Of a stretch of DNA of 6,867 nt, positions 6,610 through 6,867 are shown in pieces. Numbering within the stretch: position 1 is the stretch's first letter; every line of letters starts with the position of its first letter. The stretch is from assembly GCA_003558415.1 (NCBI GenBank), contig PWLT01000463.1, forward strand, positions 1-6,867. The letters are read 5' to 3'. This stretch comes from Hyphomicrobiales bacterium (GTDB taxonomy: Bacteria; Pseudomonadota; Alphaproteobacteria; Rhodobacterales; Rhodobacteraceae). The position numbers and the translations under genes are program-made. Under the pieces are notes generated by a model. It did no database searches, had not been told where the DNA came from, and saw nothing but the letters and a program-made list of their open reading frames with translations.

Positions 6610-6867
6610 TCAACCGCGGGGCGGCGCCTCCACGACCTCAAGGATATGAGCAAGCGCGGTGTGCAGCCCGTCTTCCTCATCGCTCAGGACGCTCTCGGCC
6701 GCGGTGGCAAGGGCGTGGGCCTGTGCGGGGTCGGACAGCAGGCGCGACACGGCGGTGGCCAGTTCGTCGCCATCGGCAACCCGCAACGCCCCTCCGGCGC
6801 GGCCAAGGCGGTCATAGATCGTCGCGAAGCTGGCGATGTGCGGCCCGTGCAGCACAGCGGTTCCCAG
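6610..6867 (-). CDS. waaA: 3-deoxy-D-manno-octulosonic acid (Kdo) transferase, C-terminal fragment
   Basis: Only the last 85 codons and the stop are in the window; the gene runs off the right edge and the frame is open at base 6867. The protein fragment begins LGTAVLHGPHIASFATIYDR, which matches the conserved donor-binding tail of WaaA/KdtA (a G-x-AV-x-x-GPH-x-x-NF-like block), here with Ser-Phe. The remaining part is a helical glycosyltransferase tail (AVSRLLSDPAQAHALATAAE). WaaA adds Kdo from CMP-Kdo to the lipid A precursor at the inner face of the cytoplasmic membrane, so a Gram-negative outer membrane is implied. It is convergent with msrA, with a 71-base gap. The family call rests on this short tail, so another GT-B glycosyltransferase is possible but less likely. 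Confidence 0.82.
   Translation of the reverse strand: MGTAVLHGPHIASFATIYDRLGRAGGALRVADGDELATAVSRLLSDPAQAHALATAAESVLSDEEDGLHTALAHILEVVEAPPRG

Overview
The window looks like a housekeeping stretch of an alphaproteobacterial chromosome. The base composition is very GC-rich. It carries a phosphatidylcholine synthase (Pcs), a lipid gene typical of alphaproteobacteria, and a short transaldolase next to priA and a DUF484-xerC pair. Together these suggest Rhodobacterales or a close relative. That placement is inferred from gene content, not measured.

Layout, left to right. Bases 1-270 hold no convincing gene; they contain three copies of an imperfect 25-base repeat in mixed orientation plus small hairpins. 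A minus-strand tRNA-Gly(GCC) with an encoded CCA end follows at 271-345. Next comes a minus-strand run read from right to left: transaldolase (start 3536), a DUF484 protein (start 2842), the tyrosine recombinase XerC (start 2108, ATGA overlap with DUF484) and phosphatidylcholine synthase (start 1163). Gaps in this run are 40 bases, an overlap of 4 and 21 bases, so at least the last three genes are probably co-transcribed. A 77-base divergent region separates the transaldolase from plus-strand priA (3614-5809), which is followed by msrA (5873-6538). The right edge cuts into the 3' end of a minus-strand Kdo transferase gene (waaA), convergent with msrA.

Functionally this is a mix of core jobs: replication restart (PriA), chromosome dimer resolution (XerC), pentose phosphate metabolism (transaldolase), repair of oxidised methionine (MsrA), membrane lipid synthesis (Pcs) and lipopolysaccharide core assembly (WaaA). 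All complete genes have intact catalytic motifs and near-normal lengths; none looks broken.

I did not find a new defence, mobile or otherwise undescribed system. The least explained parts are the repeat cluster at 1-235 and the DUF484 protein, a conserved partner of xerC whose function is unknown.
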